Shown piece by piece: positions 20,331 through 30,570 of a DNA stretch of 39,295 nt. Under the pieces are notes generated by a model. That model ran no database searches, was not told the origin of the DNA, and was given only the letters and a program-made list of their open reading frames with translations. The stretch is from assembly GCA_003427395.1 (NCBI GenBank), contig BFEA01000319.1, positions 397,376-436,670 of the forward strand, in the 5' to 3' direction. A program made the position numbers and the translations under genes. This DNA is from Chara braunii (Eukaryota; Streptophyta; Charophyceae; Charales; Characeae). Numbering within the stretch: position 1 is the first letter of the stretch; each line of letters opens with the position of its first letter.

Positions 20331-21032
20331 TCTTGCAGTAACTGGCTAAACCAAATAAAAATCGCAATTCGGTTATAGATTTAGGTTGTGGTCAATCTCT
20401 AATTGCTAAAAAAAAATTATCTTCCGGCCTTAGGCCTTCTTCGTTCACTATGTGTCCTAAGTATAATACTTTGGACTTAGCAAACTAAGACTTCTTGGGA
20501 TTGATCTTAAAGTTGCTCTCACGCAACTTCCCTAGCACCAGACGAAGGTGTTTCTCATGATCCTCTAGTGTTTTACTATACACTATAATACATCGAGATA
20601 GACAATGACAAACTTATCCAACCATTGACGAAACAAGTCATTCATTGACCTTTGAAAAGTAGCAGGGGCATTCGTTAATTCGAAGGGCATTACCATGAAC
20701 TCGTAGTGGTCATACCTGGTCTGGAAAGCGGTCTTATGCTGATTGGAGGGTTCCACCTTGATGTGGTGGTACCCAGATTTCAAGTTGATCTTGCTAAAGT
20801 ACCTGCATCCCTGTAACTGGTCAAGTAAGTCGTCAATTCGTGGAAGAGGTTCAACATTCTTAACAGTTACGATATTCAACCGTCTATAAAAAATACATAG
20901 ACGCAACTCACCTTCCTTTTTTGACGTAAATAAGACAGGAGCACCATAAGGAGAGGAGCTAGGGCGAATCCATCCTTTTTCTGTTAAGTCCTGCAGTTGT
21001 TTTCTGATTTCCTCAAGTTCCCTAGCAGACAT
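20331..21032 (-). pseudogene. pol: Ty3 reverse transcriptase with lost catalytic residues
   Basis: The RT is recognisable from [39 protein letters not shown] and [14 protein letters not shown]. Motif A has N in place of the catalytic D (KINLKSGY), D is lost in LCIFYRR, and MPFELTNAP has E for G. At the YLDD box one aspartate codon is missing and two bases are inserted just after, shifting the frame (about 20595-20580). A short continuation to 20331 is stop-riddled. Confidence 0.8.
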
Positions 21033-21087
21033 TCTATAGATAGGTCCCTTGGGAATTTTACTATCAGGAATAATTTCAATTGTGTGC

Positions 21088-21906
21088 TTAATTGCACGCT
21101 CTGTTAATTCCTGTTGGTTCAGTGAATAATTTTTTATATTTATTTAAGAGTTTTTCAATCGAAGGTGGATAAGAAGTAGAAGACTTACCTGCTTTCTTCA
21201 CTAAGACCATCATTACTTCCTGTTCCAATCTTTTATTTGAAACCATTGATCGAAATGCTGGATAACTCATACAACAGAAAGACAAATTAGAGTCAGAGCC
21301 AGACTTATGAAACAATTTGATTGGTTTCAATTCAGAGTGTGCATCACGCACCTGCACAATCTTTTCTTTGAACTTCATATCTAGGTTGGTTTCCTCGTGC
21401 CAGTCCATTCCCAGAATCAAGTCAAAGGGTAAATTCGTTTCGACCAAGAAGGATACCTCGTGTAGAATCTTTTTTCCTTCTTTGGTACGGAATCAACATT
21501 TCACACAACTAACATATTGTGAGATAGTGATCGTGCTTTTGTCAGCTAGAACAGACGTGATTGGTCGTGACAGATTCTTCACTTTCATTCCGAGAGGCAA
21601 CTTGCGGATTGTTTTCTCGGATATGTACGATCACGTGGATCATGAGTCCAACAGTGCACCTACGAGTGTACGTGCAATCTCTACATCCACGAGTAGTAGG
21701 TCACCCTTAGACTTCGATTTCTTAGCCCACGAGCTTCGTAATGCTAGCAACTCATTACCAAGCTCGTCAAGAGAGTCGTCTAGAGAGACAGTACATAAGA
21801 TAGGTTCAAGGTGTTCTGGACGATGGGCCGAAGAAGAACCATCCTCTGCCATGCGAGTCGAAGGGTTGGAAGGGTTAGTAGGCGCCTTACCTTCATTTTG
21901 GTCCAA
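21088..21906 (-). pseudogene. pol: Ty3 protease region
   Basis: The segment 21906-21640 ends VGALLDS followed by TGA (21642-21640). This is the protease active site, with the glycine of D-S/T-G replaced by a stop. After a frame change, 21447-21088 carries FDLILGMDWHEE, the usual second protease block, and a linker towards RT. The enzyme would mature Gag-Pol in the particle; this copy cannot. Confidence 0.75.
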
Positions 21907-21939
21907 ATCCTTGGACTCAGTAGGAGCAGATGTTACTCC

Positions 21940-22880
21940 TGCTGATAGTTCACTTTTGGGTTACGGATTAATGGACACTATGCAATCACATGACCTGGAG
22001 TACCACACTTCAGGCATTGCGCGTTATCCATCAATTCTTGTCAGGTTTCCTGTGTCATTCTCATTTTTTTCCATGGCTTCCCGCCCGCAATTCCGGGATG
22101 CTCAAGAAACGAGCGTGATTTATTCTTCTTCATTACCGATCCTCGTGGTCCTCCCTTGTTGACCACGGCAACAGTGAATTCCCCCTTCCTGGAATCACTG
22201 CTGCTTGCCACACCCTCGGCCTCCAATGGCCACTTCTCCATAGTATCGTCGTCAAAGACGACGAGGGTATGGTCCTGACGCTTTTGGCGCCAAAGTATCC
22301 GCTTACCTGTACCTGTACCACCACCATACTTCACAACAGACGCATACGAATTCTTTATCTGAGAAGTCATTTGCTCTCATTAGAGAGCTAGGTCCCGAAA
22401 TTGCGTATAATTGTACTTACCTGACTTGGACTCTGCCACGAGTTGTCCACGAATGGGCTCGGGCAGAGCACGAGAATAGATGTACAAGACTTGGTTGTCT
22501 TGCAGGTTCAGTCCAGGAACCTGCAACAACCGGTCAACTTCCCGAGACAAAGCTTCTACCGAGGTCCAATGTTTTTGACCAATGGTAGTGAGCTGGTCAA
22601 AGGCCTTGTCGATCGTCGTTTTGTCCAGGAAGCGTTCCTTGATCTTACCAAGGAACTGCTTTAGAGTCAATGTCCCAGCCCACTCTCCAATGTCATCAAA
22701 CCTGGCGGCATTGGCTTCGGCCAAAACCCATTCCTTAGCTTCCCCCCCAAGACAAGAGGTAGAGAAAGCAACTTGGGAGTCGGGTTCAACAGGGGTCGTA
22801 CTACAATATGTCTGAATCTTTGCAATCCACAACAATAAATTTTCATCTTTCTCGTACGCTCTAAGGGTCTGGTGTGGCCA
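21940..22880 (-). pseudogene. gag: Ty3 gag with stop inside the zinc knuckle
   Basis: The capsid-like core reads LLLWIAKIQTYC, GEAKEWVLAEANAARFDD, LKQFLGKIKERF and YIYSRALPEPIRGQLV, a clear Retrotrans_gag pattern. It ends at about 22380, where another ORF continues after a stop and frame change (22370-22041). Further on, CLKCGTPGHVIA-stop-C (about 22016-21975) is a CX2CX4HX4C knuckle. The residue before its last Cys has become TAG (21980-21978). The N-terminal ~45 residues of the first ORF are not gag but LINE sequence. Confidence 0.8.
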
Positions 22881-23380
22881 TACCATGTGATGCGTCCGAC
22901 GATGTTCCGGGGTATCCTGTAGGTGGGTCTCTTGTATGCACACAACATCTGGCCAATCTTTGCCCGGAACCCCCTTGATCAATTCCCAAATTGCCTATCT
23001 TTTGTCTGATGTGGCCGTTGCTAAACCATTAACGTTTAACGTGCAAAGGTCCAGGTCTGCCTCCCGCTGACGCTTACTCCAAGTTGGGTCTTTACCATAA
23101 AGCAACAGCACCGGGTCCATTTTAAGTGTCCGTCTCCCACCCTTACAACCGCTGCCAAGTTATGGTGTCCAACTCCATCGTGGTAGTGAGCAGCAAACTC
23201 TTCAGGATCCTACACAAGCAGGTTAATACCTTTTCCTCATTCCACATGTTGTTGGACTTTACCTTCATGCCTTGCAGGCTCAAAAGGGTTGTTTGTGGGA
23301 ATCATTTGAGGCCGGCTTCCTTTGTTGGATCCATTAGAATGTTGCGTTCCTGGTCATTCCCAAAGTGCAAATTCACAATG
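22845..23380 (-). pseudogene. LINE: end of ORF1 and start of ORF2 endonuclease
   Basis: An ATG at 23120-23118 opens an ORF2-like start: M-D-P-V-L-L-L-Y-G-K, then LDLCTLNVNGLATATSDKR, a TAG (22997-22995) and WPDVVCIQETHL. LN-NG and (I/V)CIQETH are the first blocks of the apurinic-type endonuclease of L1-like LINEs; the E in QETH is a metal ligand. Upstream (23380-23140) a stop-broken frame with NPFEPARHEGK and EEFAAHYHDGVGHHN may be the end of ORF1. The fragment stops near 22860 where Ty3 gag begins. Confidence 0.7.
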
Positions 23381-23450
23381 CAAGGCAATGTCACCCAATT
23401 GCGAAAGAAATGAAAGCACTTGCAAAGAGATAGAGACCAAAGAAGAGAGA

Positions 23451-23498
23451 AAGAAGAAGAAGAAGAAGAAGAAGAAGAAGAAGAAGAAGAAGAAGAAG
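23451..23498 (+). repeat. (AAG)n microsatellite
   Basis: About sixteen uninterrupted AAG/GAA units. Confidence 0.95.
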
Positions 23499-23750
23499 AT
23501 GTACACGAGCAAGACCAATGACAAATCCCCCTTCTTTCTCCACCTTCCTCCTCCTCCCTAACTGCGCTAATCTTATTATTCTCCCAATAATAATAAAAAC
23601 AATGAGTGGATGCACCAGAATCAATGTCCGAAGTTCCCTCTTACTGCCAACATAACAACAATAGGTTCACCATAGCTATGGCTTCCCCCCTTCTTCCACC
23701 TCTCACATGCCTAGGCTATGGCGGACTACTGAGGGTCCAGCCCTCCTATG

Positions 23751-23870
23751 CAAAGGACAACGCAAAGCAGCTATGTCGTTGGACTCCTGTCCAAAGGACA
23801 ACCCAAACCAGCTATGTCGCTGCACTCCTGTCCAAAGGACAACCCAAAGCAGCAATGTCGTTGCTGACTA
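23751..23870 (+). repeat. 41-bp tandem repeat, three copies
   Basis: Copies start at 23751, 23792 and 23833, each opening CAAAGGACAAC and containing CAGC(T/A)ATGTCG. They are over 85% alike by eye. Confidence 0.85.
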
Positions 23871-24847
23871 AGCCGCCATGCCTGACTCTGCCTCGAGCTT
23901 CCTTGGTGCGGCACTACCCCAACTGGGGCCTTCTAGATGCAGCGCCCAACAAGGCGATGAAGATGGTGTCCACCATAGCCAGGTAAATACCTCGCCACTC
24001 TCCTCCTTCACCCCCTTCTTCCTCCTCCTCAAGCTGGGTTGCTCGCCATAGCCAGGCTGAGCGCCCAGCTGCTCTTCACCTCCAGGCAATGCTGCACAAG
24101 ACCAGCGCTTGGCTCAATAGCATGTCGCCAATCCTTGCATACCGCAAATGAGGAGGAGCTGCTTGCTCCTCCGGAAGATATAGAGGTCGACTAGCCTCTT
24201 GGGCGGTGACTTCCTAGGCCGAGCAGTCTCCCAGCAATCGGTACATCCTCCCTTTCAGAGGGAAACATCATTGCAGGCTCTGCTATCGTCCGGACAGGCC
24301 CTAGACTCAGGCTACTTGGAGTCTTGGACTGGTACCGGCCTACCTCTAACCTACCGCTACGGGGCCTCTAAAAATGCAAACTTTTGTCTTCTTCTGCTCG
24401 GCCTCCAGTACCCGACACTTCTACCACTACTTGAGTGGTACCGGCCTACCTGCTACTTGAGTGTTTTTCCCCGCTGCTCTAATTGTCGCGGGCCTACCCC
24501 CGCTACTTGAGTGTTTTCCCCGCTGCAACCCTCAAAGTCACGGCCACAGGTAAGTAGCAGCCCTGCGGGGCCTTTCACCCCACAAGTACCCTTGCGGGTC
24601 ACACACACATTCAGCCATCAAGCACTCAGACAGGCATGCAAACCAGCAGGCACGCACACACACACAGACTTAGAAACCACAGCAAAATGCGGGAATTTTA
24701 GCAAGGCATTCATTCCAGCTGGAAATCCCTGAAATCAGCAGTGTTCTCAGTCTGTGTTTTGGCGGGTCATTACAAGAATGAAGATCTCCCATTGGGCTAG
24801 CGTGGGGAAGGTGCACATGATCTTACCTCGTGCCCCAGGTATTAGGT

Positions 24848-24848
<1 letters not shown>
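23871..24848. other. No supported gene
   Basis: A mixed GC-rich sequence. A direct repeat of GCTACTTGAGTG-T(4-5)-CCCCGCTGC occurs near 24452 and 24502. A short CA-repeat lies at 24650-24665. Confidence 0.4.
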
Positions 24849-24888
<40 letters not shown>

Positions 24889-24925
24889 CACACACACACA
24901 CTGCCCCAATCTATTTTGGGGGGGG
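24849..24925 (-). repeat. Poly(A) tail and LINE/SINE 3'-end block (minus strand)
   Basis: On the minus strand CCCCAAAATAGATTGGGGCA, a (GT)n stretch and GGTTT precede 36 A (T36 at 24849-24884). The AATAGATTGG-GCA block matches the copy at 31.32 kb. It is the 3' end of a retrotransposed sequence on the minus strand. Confidence 0.65.
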
Positions 24926-25873
24926 TTCTGAATGTGTTGATTTACCTCTTCCACTAAGAGGCTCTCATGTATCTGCAGGGGCGCTATTGTGAGTGGGTCA
25001 AAACCAGCTAGGGAGACTTCCCCATATTTTGCATGTTCGCGGACCATCGCCAAGCTGAGTTCCCATCTGTCGTCCTTCTTTCGTACAGGGAGCATCAGGG
25101 CACCATTCAGCGTAGGCTGTTGCAAGTATCTCCATGATCCCAAGTGTTGCATGACCTTACTGCGCTTCTCCAGCACCCTGACTGAGGTTGTCCCTGTGTC
25201 CTCTTCACCCCCTTCCCCTTGTGCCTGCTTGAAGTTACTGCATTCCTTTCTGGCCACCACATCCAGGGCAGTCTGGGGGGCCAGGGGAGAGGGTTGTTTA
25301 TCCTGCGAGCAGGGGGTCTCCCTAGCTGGTTAGGCCCTTGCTGTGGGCCAAAGGGGTAGGGTCTTGTGGACTGCGCTGCGTCTGGTTCATTTGCCTGTGG
25401 TGAGATCTGCTGACGGGAGTGTTTTCCTGCTCCTTCCCCTGTTGCAGTCCCATCTGGTTGCATCGACACTATGTCCCGTGGAAGGGGGGGATGCGTTTTC
25501 AATTCATAGCTCAAGGGGTAGAAGCAGCGGGCAACAATACAATAAATGCGCTGTAGGATCTCTGGCCATTGGCTTTCTTGCGATGGGCCATGCTCTAATG
25601 TCGATCGTAGTGTGCCACTTTCCTCTAACATCGGGACCAAGTCTCGAAATGTGGTGTCCCAGAACTCCATAGTGTGGTCAGGGTGCCGGTCCTGCAAACT
25701 TTGTAGCAACCAGTCTGCCAAGGATGCCATTTTATGATCTTAGTGTACATGGGTTGTTCATATGGGTGCCCCTGCGGCATGTCGGCATCAGTCATGATGA
25801 TGTCGTGGGGGGGGGGGGGAGAACTCTCTTCTTCCATGGTTATTTCAGCTGTTTGGACGGTCTCTACTTCCAT
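24926..25873 (-). pseudogene. Unidentified retroelement-like ORF, frameshifted
   Basis: Two overlapping frames read on the minus strand. The first (25730-25107) starts MASLADWLLQSL and has a helical N-terminus with FWDTTFRDLVPMLEE and PEILQRIYCIVARCFYPL, then a Gln/Pro-rich linker. The second (25260-24883) has WRYLQQPTLNGALMLPV and ELSLAMVREHAKYGEVSL, and ends against the (GT)n and poly(A) tail. A third frame upstream (25873) is acidic with a Pro run. The composition looks coding, but I recognise no family. Its place directly before a poly(A) tail suggests part of a non-LTR element, perhaps ORF1. Confidence 0.4.
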
Positions 25874-25979
25874 GAGACACGGGCCAAATGCATTGTGAAA
25901 GGGGTCCCCACTCTTCTTCTCACTTCTTTCCCCACCCTTCTTCTCAACTCTTCCCCCATCCAGCCGATCCTTTGATTCT

Positions 25980-26896
25980 ATTGGTTCTTCTGGGACAGCA
26001 GTCGGTGTTGTGACGAACTAGCTTCTGTAATGCGCGACTTTCGGCACTAAGTGCTAAGCGGGGTCCCACGTCGACTGGACGGGTTGATGGAAAATTGCAT
26101 GTGTGTCCTTACTTTCGTCGTTGTTTCTTCGTTCGCGCACGAGCCCCTGATGACAGTTGGGGACAATTCGGGAATACCAGGGGAAAAAGGGGCAAAAATT
26201 GGTCGGATGCGGAGTGCGCGCCGAGTGCGCGATTAATAAACGTTGACGTCTCTTCTTTTCTTTCGTTTCCCTTCTCTTAATTTTGTTTTGTCGGACTTTT
26301 GGGCGCGCAGACATCGCGCGGGAATTTCGGTGTCTCTTTTTGAATTTCTTTCTTGAATTTTCGTTTCGAATCTTGGTCGGAGCCATACGGCCTTCGGAAT
26401 TTTGATTTTCTTTTTGGACCTTTTCGGCAGGCTAGCTAGTAATTTTGGAATTTTGGAATTTCTGTGTTTCTGGGGCGCTGCTCTGCATGCTCGCGCGCTC
26501 TTTCCTGCTGCTGCGCCGGAACCTTGATTAATTGGCGCCTTAATCCTTTTGCAACTGTAATTTTTGGCGCACACTTTTGTAACTGTGTCCTTCTGTTTCT
26601 TGCTTCTTCTTCTTCCCGCCTCGTTTCTTCCTCTCCCCCCCCCCTGCCTACATTGAGTAGCCGCGTTTGCATGTCCGGATCGATGCGTGGAGTGGGTACG
26701 TCCCCCACGCCGCGGCCCGACCATGCAAACGCAGACACTCCCTTTCCCCCATCTATCTACGTCCTTGTAATTCTGTGTTCTTCGCGCATGCATGCACGCT
26801 ATAAATTCCGGCTGCGCGATTAACTTGCTCTCTTAACAGTTGCTGGAAGCTCGGGGTTGCGCGATCGAGAGGGTCGGCACACGAGCGAAGTAAGAG
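25980..26896 (+). promoter_or_regulatory. Promoter-like segment with TATA box and splice donor
   Basis: TATAAAT at 26800-26806 lies in a plausible core promoter (GCACGC before it, GC-rich then AACAGTTGC after). About 90 bp downstream, AAGAG|GTGAGT (GT at 26897-26898) is a strong 5' splice site. This could be the start of a host gene with a 5' UTR intron, or an LTR followed by its leader. TGGTGCCGAATGCG near 26931 begins with TGG as a primer-binding site would, but no second LTR was found. Confidence 0.35.
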
Positions 26897-27060
26897 GTGA
26901 GTGACGTGGGAGTCGGGCGACCCGACGAGCTGGTGCCGAATGCGCGGGGTTGACGGGGGCCACGACGGACTGTGGGCGCAGAGCCAACCTGACGGGCGTA
27001 GGAGGACTAAGCGGGGTGACGGCTTCGTGTGTTGGTGCTCGACGACGGACTGTCGGCATC

Positions 27061-27088
27061 GGAGAGAGAGAGAGAGGAGAGAGAGAGT
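27061..27088 (+). repeat. (GA)n microsatellite
   Basis: An interrupted GA run within a GC-rich leader-like region. Confidence 0.85.
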
Positions 27089-27610
27089 TGAGATTGAGGA
27101 TGGACATGGATTTGCGCTTTTCTTTTCGTTCCCTTCTTTCTCTGTGTATATAAATTTTGTTGTTAATTACGGGCAATTCGCCCTTGTCTTTGCGGCCATA
27201 TGCTCGTCCTGTTGTCCGATTTGGTTCTTTTTTTTCTTTTTTTTTATCGATGATTTCTCCTTTTTCTTTCCTTCTCCGGAATCCTCTTTTGCAAATAATG
27301 TATGGATGGTTCGCGCACCCTCGCCTTTCGTTTTTTATCGTTTCCTTCGAACCCTCGTACATGATGAGTGAAAATGGGGATTGCATGCTGGCGTGATCAA
27401 TAGAGTGTGTTGGCTTGTTGTATCTTACGGATAGTCTGGAGCGCACCATCCGACGTGCCATAGGGACACATGCAAGTCCGATCCGGACGGAGCGCAACTT
27501 ACACGTGCCCCTACCACTCGGACTCGCCAATCACATCTTAACTAATGCACGTAGCCAGCCCCTCACTGAAGTAGGAGTCGATGTCAATCGGGATCGGGTT
27601 ACCCATCGCG

Positions 27611-27662
27611 CGTAAGTGTGCGTAAGTGCGACTCGTTCGCATCTCTCTTACGCACTTACGAG
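27611..27662. repeat. Hairpin of CGTAAGTG repeats
   Basis: CGTAAGTGTGCGTAAGTGCG (27611-27630) is followed 15 bases later by CTCTTACGCACTTACGAG. It makes a stem of about 17 bp with a 2-nt bulge. Confidence 0.55.
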
Positions 27663-27711
27663 CGGTGATCTTCCCGATTAACTTATCCCCCAAGACGTGA
27701 GTGATGAAAGA

Positions 27712-27990
27712 ATGACGAGCTCGTGGAGTTCCGACGTATCTTGGAATTCCAAGGATTACGAGTCGTATTTCGAGTACCGGAAAATCTGGGAAGAAGAGCA
27801 ACTCCGATTACGGGGAAATCTGAGGAACCCGGTATTCCCCTACCTCACAGAAAACAATAGATTTTGCGCTAGGGAATTCCATCTCGCCGTACGAAGCGAC
27901 CCGCGGGGACCCGACTACCCAAACACGTACAACACGCAGTATTTCATAACTCCCGGCTTCGTCCTTGTGGCCACTAATTTCCCGCCATAA
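27712..27990 (+). CDS. Hypothetical 92-aa protein
   Basis: An ATG at 27712 opens 92 codons to a TAA. The sequence is polar and aromatic-rich (SWSSDVSWNSKDYESYFEYRK at the start, then EEEQLRLRG, NNRFCAREFH and NTYNTQYFITPG), with no signal peptide or membrane span. I do not recognise it. It lies ~800 bp after a strong splice donor, so it may be the second exon of that transcript or the beginning of a retroelement gag. An antisense ORF covers the same bases and cannot be excluded, but has poorer composition. Confidence 0.3.
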   Translation: MTSSWSSDVSWNSKDYESYFEYRKIWEEEQLRLRGNLRNPVFPYLTENNRFCAREFHLAVRSDPRGPDYPNTYNTQYFITPGFVLVATNFPP

Positions 27991-27999
27991 CACCTCCTC

Positions 28000-28434
28000 C
28001 TCCCCTATCATCAGCTTACAGTAGTACCGTGGAATTCCATAGCACCTTANTGGCCCTCCACCCCGTGCTGAAGCTGTAGGCGGCGTGCCCATACCCGAAC
28101 CCCCGAAGCCTCGGCACCTAGGCCTAGTTCCCACCAATCCACGCCACGTGGTGGGCTCCGCAGGTGTGAGCCCCAAAGACCGCCCCGACAGGCTCCCCAG
28201 AACCGGCGATCGCGTCAGGATCGGACAGCCCCGCACAACCAACGTGCAAGCCCGCGCATGTAAATTTTCCCATTGCTCTATTGCATCTATGCCCCTGAAC
28301 CTTGCCACCGGAGATCTCAGTTCTGACCTGGGACTCCACCCCCACTTTCCAAAAATCCTTGGCACACCCCTTTTGCACTTCCAGGCCCACACCCTACTCC
28401 GATCAGGAAGTCGCGTCGGGCGTGAGGTTGGGCG
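28000..28434. other. No supported gene
   Basis: GC-rich, with one unknown base at 28050 and a palindromic CCACGTGG near 28143. ORFs cross it on both strands without recognisable features. Confidence 0.35.
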
Positions 28435-29936
28435 TCACAGTGTTCCGAACTTGAGTTGTGGGGTGGTCACCCTGTTTCCTTGAGTCACTGACTCTTCTAG
28501 TAACTCTTTGATTCTCTCTCCCAGTTGCTGCACGTTATTGGGGGTTACCTTAACCTTGTCCCCTCGAGACTCTGCTTCTTCCGCCGATATCACTTTTGAC
28601 TGCTCCGGCCTCTTTGGGTTCGCTCGCTTGTCCCGCCATTGCTGAGTCACCACTGGTTTCTTGTGTCTGACCAGGATCCTCAGACCCAACCTCTTCCGCT
28701 TAGGTTGCACCAGGGTTCATTTTTCCCCTTCTCCTTTGTCATGGTCTGTGGTCATGCCAACCTTTTCTTCCTAGTGCCCAAGTGTCATGAACTCCTTCAA
28801 TTTTGTCTGAAGGGTTTTGGGAGGGGCCCAGAAGTCGGGAGGACGTGTGCCCAAATTCGGTTCCCCTTGTTTTTTCCACACCCATCCTCTCGCTCTTGCC
28901 TCCCTATCAACTTCCTCTAAATAGGCCCACCCTTCATGTCCGGGGTCAACAGGATGCCAGCGTGTTGTGTTGAAGGGTTCTCTCTGCAGTCGACCCGTCG
29001 CTCTTACCAACCGGTGCGGGTGAGATGAACATGATTCCTCCGTGCACAAATGGCCATAGACTTTACATTTGAAGCATCATGGTCGCAGTTTGAGTGCAGT
29101 GTGTATCCTGTATTCTTTTTCTTTTATCCTAAACATGATTACATCATCCATTGAGAATGGGAGGGACTTCGGGATATCCAAGGCTAGCATGAGATAGTCG
29201 TCTCTTTGTGCCACGAAAGGGGGGAAAGGATCAATAAAGTCGACGATTTTGTATTTTGGCCCAATTCATGTAGAAAACAGGCCTGGATTTCGAAGGGGAT
29301 ATGTCGAAATTCAACCCAAAAATAGTCAGTAATCATTCTCGGTCGTTGTTCTTCCGGGCTAGGTTTTTTTGGGGGGGACCAGGGGTAGATCCCCACCTTC
29401 AGTCACTCATACCGCAGACTCTTCCACTCGTCTATAGTTTGCTTATCCTGTTCATACATGGCCAGAACTGTGAAGGTGGTGGATGAAAGGGGGTGAATCA
29501 GGAATGAATCCCTAGCTGCCTAGGCATCCCGTTCCAGGGCTTCCAACCGATGCCTAATCCATTTTACTTTGTCATTAGTGGATTTATAGGCTGAATCATT
29601 GTAAAATACTCTGGTATTTGCATGTCTGAGATATACATTCTCTCTAATTCTCAGTCCTTCTTTCGGGTAAGTTCTCACCATTCTTCCCACTTTGATCAAC
29701 CACCACCGTTTTCGGGGTGCAAAGAAGCTTGGAGAGCAAGAAGGCCCGTGCAGACAACACATTATCCAGGGGGATGTGCTGCGTTCGGTCTCTCGAGGTC
29801 CCAATCCCCCTGTGAATGGCCAGTGATTTCCCTTGAAAGGGTCCTTTAATCTTGTTTGCCCTTGATCCTTGAGTGACGGTCTCTTTACCATTCCCCCCTT
29901 GTGCCACATATTGTCCCCTCTGTCAGGTTTGTCCAT
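28435..29936 (-). pseudogene. LINE ORF1 with DUF4283-like region and zinc knuckle
   Basis: The order on the minus strand is a basic/Pro-rich N-terminus (29936-29520), then a DUF4283-like RNA-binding region. The latter is FWVEFRHIPFEIQACFLHELG, continued after a 1-nt shift as KIVDFIDPFPPFVAQRDDY and ALDIPKSLPFSMDDVIMF. Next comes a CX2CX4HX6C knuckle, CFKCKVYGHLCTEESC (about 29085-29038), preceded by a TGA. The C-terminus (28710-28435) is basic with KVKVTPNNVQQLGERI. This is the nucleic-acid chaperone ORF of plant L1-type LINEs. At least two stops and two frameshifts break it. The matching ORF2 is not adjacent. Confidence 0.72.
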
Positions 29937-30091
29937 GGTTTGTCCCAGGTGTTGGTTCAGCCTGCGTTCTTTCTCTGGGGACTATCGTAGATTTCCCAGC
30001 CAGCGGGCCCTCGGTCTCCTCAGCTTTCCCCTTACGTGCTGGTGTCACAGGGGTAGTTATCGCCTGTCCCTCAACAGTAGTTTCTTATCCC

Positions 30092-30340
30092 TCCAACACC
30101 GACCCCCCTGGTGCGACTGTGCTGACTAGCGGCTTAGATCGTGGCGAGGGGGGGGGCTCGGAGGGCTGCGTTCTTCAGGAGTTATCCTTCCCCCAACCGG
30201 GGCGCAGTACCCCCCAACAGTGACCCCCCTGGTGCGACTATGCTGACTGTCGGCACAGATCCTGGTAAGGGGGGCACTCCCAGGGCAACGCCCTCTAGGA
30301 GTTCCTCCCTGAGGCTCCCTCCCCTCCCCGCCAATCGGGG
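30092..30340. repeat. 121-bp imperfect tandem duplication
   Basis: CCAACA-(CC/GT)-GACCCCCCTGGTGCGACT recurs exactly 121 bp later (30102 and 30222). The following bases also align: TGCTGACT, then a G run, then AGGAGTT-TCC. On the minus strand each unit encodes a Gly/Pro-rich stretch. Confidence 0.7.
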
Positions 30341-30518
30341 CGTGAGGCCACCTTGTGTTGTGCTTGTCTGTGGTGGACCACTTGATGTCTTTCTGGGGGC
30401 ACGGTTCGATAAGGCTCGGAGGTGGGAATTCATGATCTGTCTTTTTGCGCCCCTGAAGTATATCATGGATTCCAACCTCCGATTGTTTTTTTCCTTCTTC
30501 AGACCGGGCGGCTCCATT

Positions 30519-30543
30519 AAAAAAAAAAAAAGAAAAAAAAAAA
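30519..30543 (+). repeat. A-rich tract, possible poly(A) tail
   Basis: 25 bases of A with a single G at 30532, preceded by GGCGGCTCCATT. It could be a LINE or SINE tail on the + strand; no duplication of the target was found. Confidence 0.5.
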
Positions 30544-30570
30544 GGGTTCCACCCGGTGCCCTTTTTTTGA

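Larger units (their letters stand above)
18386..22880 (-). mobile_element. Second Ty3/gypsy chromovirus, decayed and 5'-truncated
   Basis: On the minus strand the order is gag, CCHC knuckle, protease, RT, RNase H, integrase and a divergent chromodomain. It differs in sequence from the element at 2.9-9.2 kb. The 5' end is missing: gag starts abruptly at about 22880, directly against a LINE endonuclease fragment, with no LTR or primer-binding site. There are many stops and frameshifts, and several catalytic residues are changed, so it is long dead. Confidence 0.88.

Noticed and set aside
23751-23870. Repeat protein encoded by the 41-bp repeat
   Set aside because: 41 is not a multiple of three, so each copy is in a different frame.
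27808-28392. 194-codon antisense ORF opposite the small ORF
   Set aside because: Crosses an unknown base, has poor composition and no start context or homology clue.
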